A stretch of 64,000 nt of DNA, taken from contig NZ_OUNR01000001.1 of NCBI RefSeq assembly GCF_900403705.1, forward strand, positions 1 through 64,000. The letters run 5' to 3'. How positions within the stretch are numbered: position 1 is the stretch's first letter; each line of letters opens with the position of its first letter. The notes beneath the pieces were generated by a model. The model did no database searches. It had not been told where the DNA came from and saw nothing but the letters and a program-made list of their open reading frames with translations. Positions 62,513 to 64,000 of the stretch are shown piece after piece. The position numbers were made by a program, and so were the translations under genes. Source of the DNA: Nitrospira lenta (lineage in GTDB: Bacteria; Nitrospirota; Nitrospiria; Nitrospirales; Nitrospiraceae).

Positions 62513-63706
62513 TTACTCCGGCCGCAATTGCCGGATCTTTCCCGTCTCCGTGGTATCGTAGCCCCCAAGTGCTTCAATCTCCGTGCGGAACTGGCGGCTG
62601 ACGATCGCCTCAAGAAGATTGCCGATACTGGGATGGGCCGTTAAATACGGCTTGGGCACGACGAGATCGTAGCGGGACTGCTGCAAGGGGATAAAATCCA
62701 ATCCAAACATATTGCTGGCCGACCGGACACCGACTCCGACGTCGGCCTGCCCTTCCGCAATGCGCCGCGCGACTTGAAAGTGTGAATCCGCAATCAAGTT
62801 GTAGCCTCGCACATCCCGATTCCGCATCCCTTCTTTTTCGAGCCGTTGGTCCAATAAGTGGCGCGCCCCGGCGCCCTCTTCGCGATTGATGAGCGTCACA
62901 TCGCTCCTGGAGAGATCTTCGATCTTGCGAATGCCTTTGGGGTTTCCCTGCCGCACGATCAATCCTTCCTCCCAGGCGGCAAACGTCACAATCAGATAGT
63001 CATCGCCCCGCAAGTGCTGGCGCAGATACGGCAGGTTGGACTCGCCGGTTTTCCCATCCACGATATGCAAGCCGGCCACATGCACTTCTCGACGCTTCAA
63101 CGCCTCGAGCGCGGCGCTGCTCCCCATGGTCCAGCCGGTTACCGTGGCCGTTTCTTTATACCGGCGCAAATATTCTCCGGCGAGGAAGATCGCGGGATCA
63201 CAGCCGGCAATGGCAATTTCTTGCTCGATGATACGACGATCTCTGAGAAGCTGGACCCGTGCGCGCTTCGCCGCCTTTCCGCGAGCCTTCGCAGACACGT
63301 CATTGGCTACCAGCAGACCGTCGGCCGGAACCGTATAGGCGAGCAGCTCGCCTAGGGCCGTGACCGGTCGAATCACATACCGGTCCTCGACTCTAGCCAC
63401 CTTGACTCGCAGCGGCATCTGATTATCGTCCCACCGATCCTGCTCCCCAACCAGTTCACCGATGACAATTTCTCCCGTTGCCCGCAGACTGAAGAGGTCT
63501 TCCACCCGGCAGCCGATGACCCCCGCCAAGCGCAATGCTACGGCCGTGGTGGGAAGATACTGGCTGCTTTCAATGGAAGACACCGCCTGACGGGTGATAT
63601 GGGCAGACTTCGCCAAATCCCCTTGGGACAAGCCCTTTGCGACCCGAAGGGCCTTCAGCCGATTGTCGATATTGCTGACTGGCTCAGCTCGATGCCGTTC
63701 ACCCAT
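62513..63706 (-). CDS. XRE-type HTH regulator with PBP-like ligand domain (second paralogue)
   Basis: The protein of about 397 residues is a full-length paralogue of the regulator at 25379-26563: XRE HTH LSQGDLAKSAHITRQAVSSIE at residues 26-46, a middle region, then the PBP-like domain with EEGAGARHLLDQRL. Many stretches are identical, including VHVAGLH and CDPAIFL. It should sense the same or a related ligand. ATG 63706 has no SD; a TTGACA box 36 bases upstream suggests a leaderless transcript, as for the other paralogue. A GTG at 63721 is an alternative start. Confidence 0.84.
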   Translation of the reverse strand: MGERHRAEPVSNIDNRLKALRVAKGLSQGDLAKSAHITRQAVSSIESSQYLPTTAVALRLAGVIGCRVEDLFSLRATGEIVIGELVGEQDRWDDNQMPLRVKVARVEDRYVIRPVTALGELLAYTVPADGLLVANDVSAKARGKAAKRARVQLLRDRRIIEQEIAIAGCDPAIFLAGEYLRRYKETATVTGWTMGSSAALEALKRREVHVAGLHIVDGKTGESNLPYLRQHLRGDDYLIVTFAAWEEGLIVRQGNPKGIRKIEDLSRSDVTLINREEGAGARHLLDQRLEKEGMRNRDVRGYNLIADSHFQVARRIAEGQADVGVGVRSASNMFGLDFIPLQQSRYDLVVPKPYLTAHPSIGNLLEAIVSRQFRTEIEALGGYDTTETGKIRQLRPE

Positions 63707-63713
63707 CCCATAC

Positions 63714-63747
63714 AAGTACACGCATACTTTACACTATGTCAAGTATT
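63714..63747 (-). promoter_or_regulatory. Promoter/operator of the second XRE-PBP regulator
   Basis: On the minus strand TTGACA (63737-63742) and GTACTT (63714-63719) are spaced by 17 bp. ATACTTGACA (63737-63746) matches the shared motif. Two overlapping inverted repeats, ATACTT with AAGTAT and AAGTA with TACTT, run down toward the start codon. Together with the missing SD this suggests a leaderless mRNA under autoregulation. Confidence 0.5.
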
Positions 63748-64000
63748 CAAACGCCATCTCAGCCTGAACGTTCTCGGATCCCAGGCCAACTCAGCGCGAC
63801 TGCCTGCCCCGCCACGCGTGCCCACGAAGATTCATGCATGCACACCGGATCGGCGGATCCGCGGTGCACCGGTTTCACAAGGCTTGATACAGCCGTAACA
63901 CTGGCGCGCTATCCTAGAAAGACTGATCGTGCATGGGAAACCGGTCAGAGCTCACATTCACCGGATCGCACACCATGACCACGATCGCGCCAAAGACCAT
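63748..64000. other. Right-edge intergenic region
   Basis: No complete gene is present. An ATG at 63975 begins an open frame (MTTIAPK) running off the right edge. It could be the start of a rightward gene, but the SD is weak and no more can be said. Confidence 0.35.

Noticed and set aside
1-64000. CRISPR arrays, insertion sequences, prophage or integron features
   Set aside because: I saw no regularly spaced repeats, transposase or integrase motifs, terminal inverted repeats or attachment-site duplications, although tRNA genes at the left edge would be a natural integration site.

Overview
This 64 kb window is a high-GC bacterial chromosome segment with no transposases, phage genes or CRISPR arrays. 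I infer a member of the Nitrospirota, most likely Nitrospira. The reasons are the repeated VPxPA...WLFGSG sorting tails, a System I cytochrome c maturation operon, and a heavy investment in molybdenum-related genes, which fits an organism living on a molybdoenzyme such as nitrite oxidoreductase. The assignment is inference; no 16S gene is present.

Layout. 0-0.5 kb: a tRNA-Tyr/Gly/Thr cluster transcribed leftward. 0.7-11.6 kb: housekeeping genes (a zincin-like secreted protein, a UvrD/PcrA-type helicase, a short alpha-glucan phosphorylase, two HEAT-repeat proteins, RlpA, a lipoprotein). 11.9-16.5 kb: a four-gene ABC-2 transporter operon of the GldA/GldF/GldG type ending in a DUF4340 protein. 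16.6-23.6 kb: a complete, tightly overlapping ccmABCDEFGHI operon. 23.9-30.3 kb: a DUF4832 protein, a XRE-PBP regulator with its mop gene and a HTH-TOBE protein, a carboxylesterase lipoprotein and a VanZ-like protein. 30.4-40 kb: an island of secreted proteins with almost the same C-terminal VPxPA sorting tail on unrelated ectodomains, plus a di-heme oxidoreductase. 40.6-45.5 kb: a modABC molybdate transporter with a TOBE-like protein, a broken TauE/SafE fragment and two small genes. 45.8-57.6 kb: a leftward locus of TpsA, a VPxPA protein, a PstS-like binding protein, TpsB, ExbB, ExbD, TonB and GspC. 57.9-62.4 kb: a divergent rightward operon of a lipoprotein, an OprO/OprP-type porin, a second TOBE-like protein and an atypical response regulator. 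62.5-63.7 kb: a paralogue of the first XRE-PBP regulator.

How it may work together. Both XRE-PBP regulators carry the ligand-binding fold found with molybdate/tungstate genes, and one is next to mop. Six promoter regions in the window share a sequence close to ATASTTGWCA placed at or near a -35 box. They lie before both regulators, the duplicated molybdopterin-like VPxPA protein, the first TOBE-like protein, tpsA, and the lipoprotein/porin/TOBE/response-regulator operon. My main hypothesis is a single regulon that couples molybdate (or another tetrahedral oxyanion) sensing to a surface system made of a two-partner secreted protein, a PstS-like binder, a porin and a TonB-ExbBD motor. The TPS + PstS-like + ExbBD + GspC combination resembles, from memory, the phosphate-related hxc/pdt region of Pseudomonas aeruginosa, so phosphate is the main alternative substrate.
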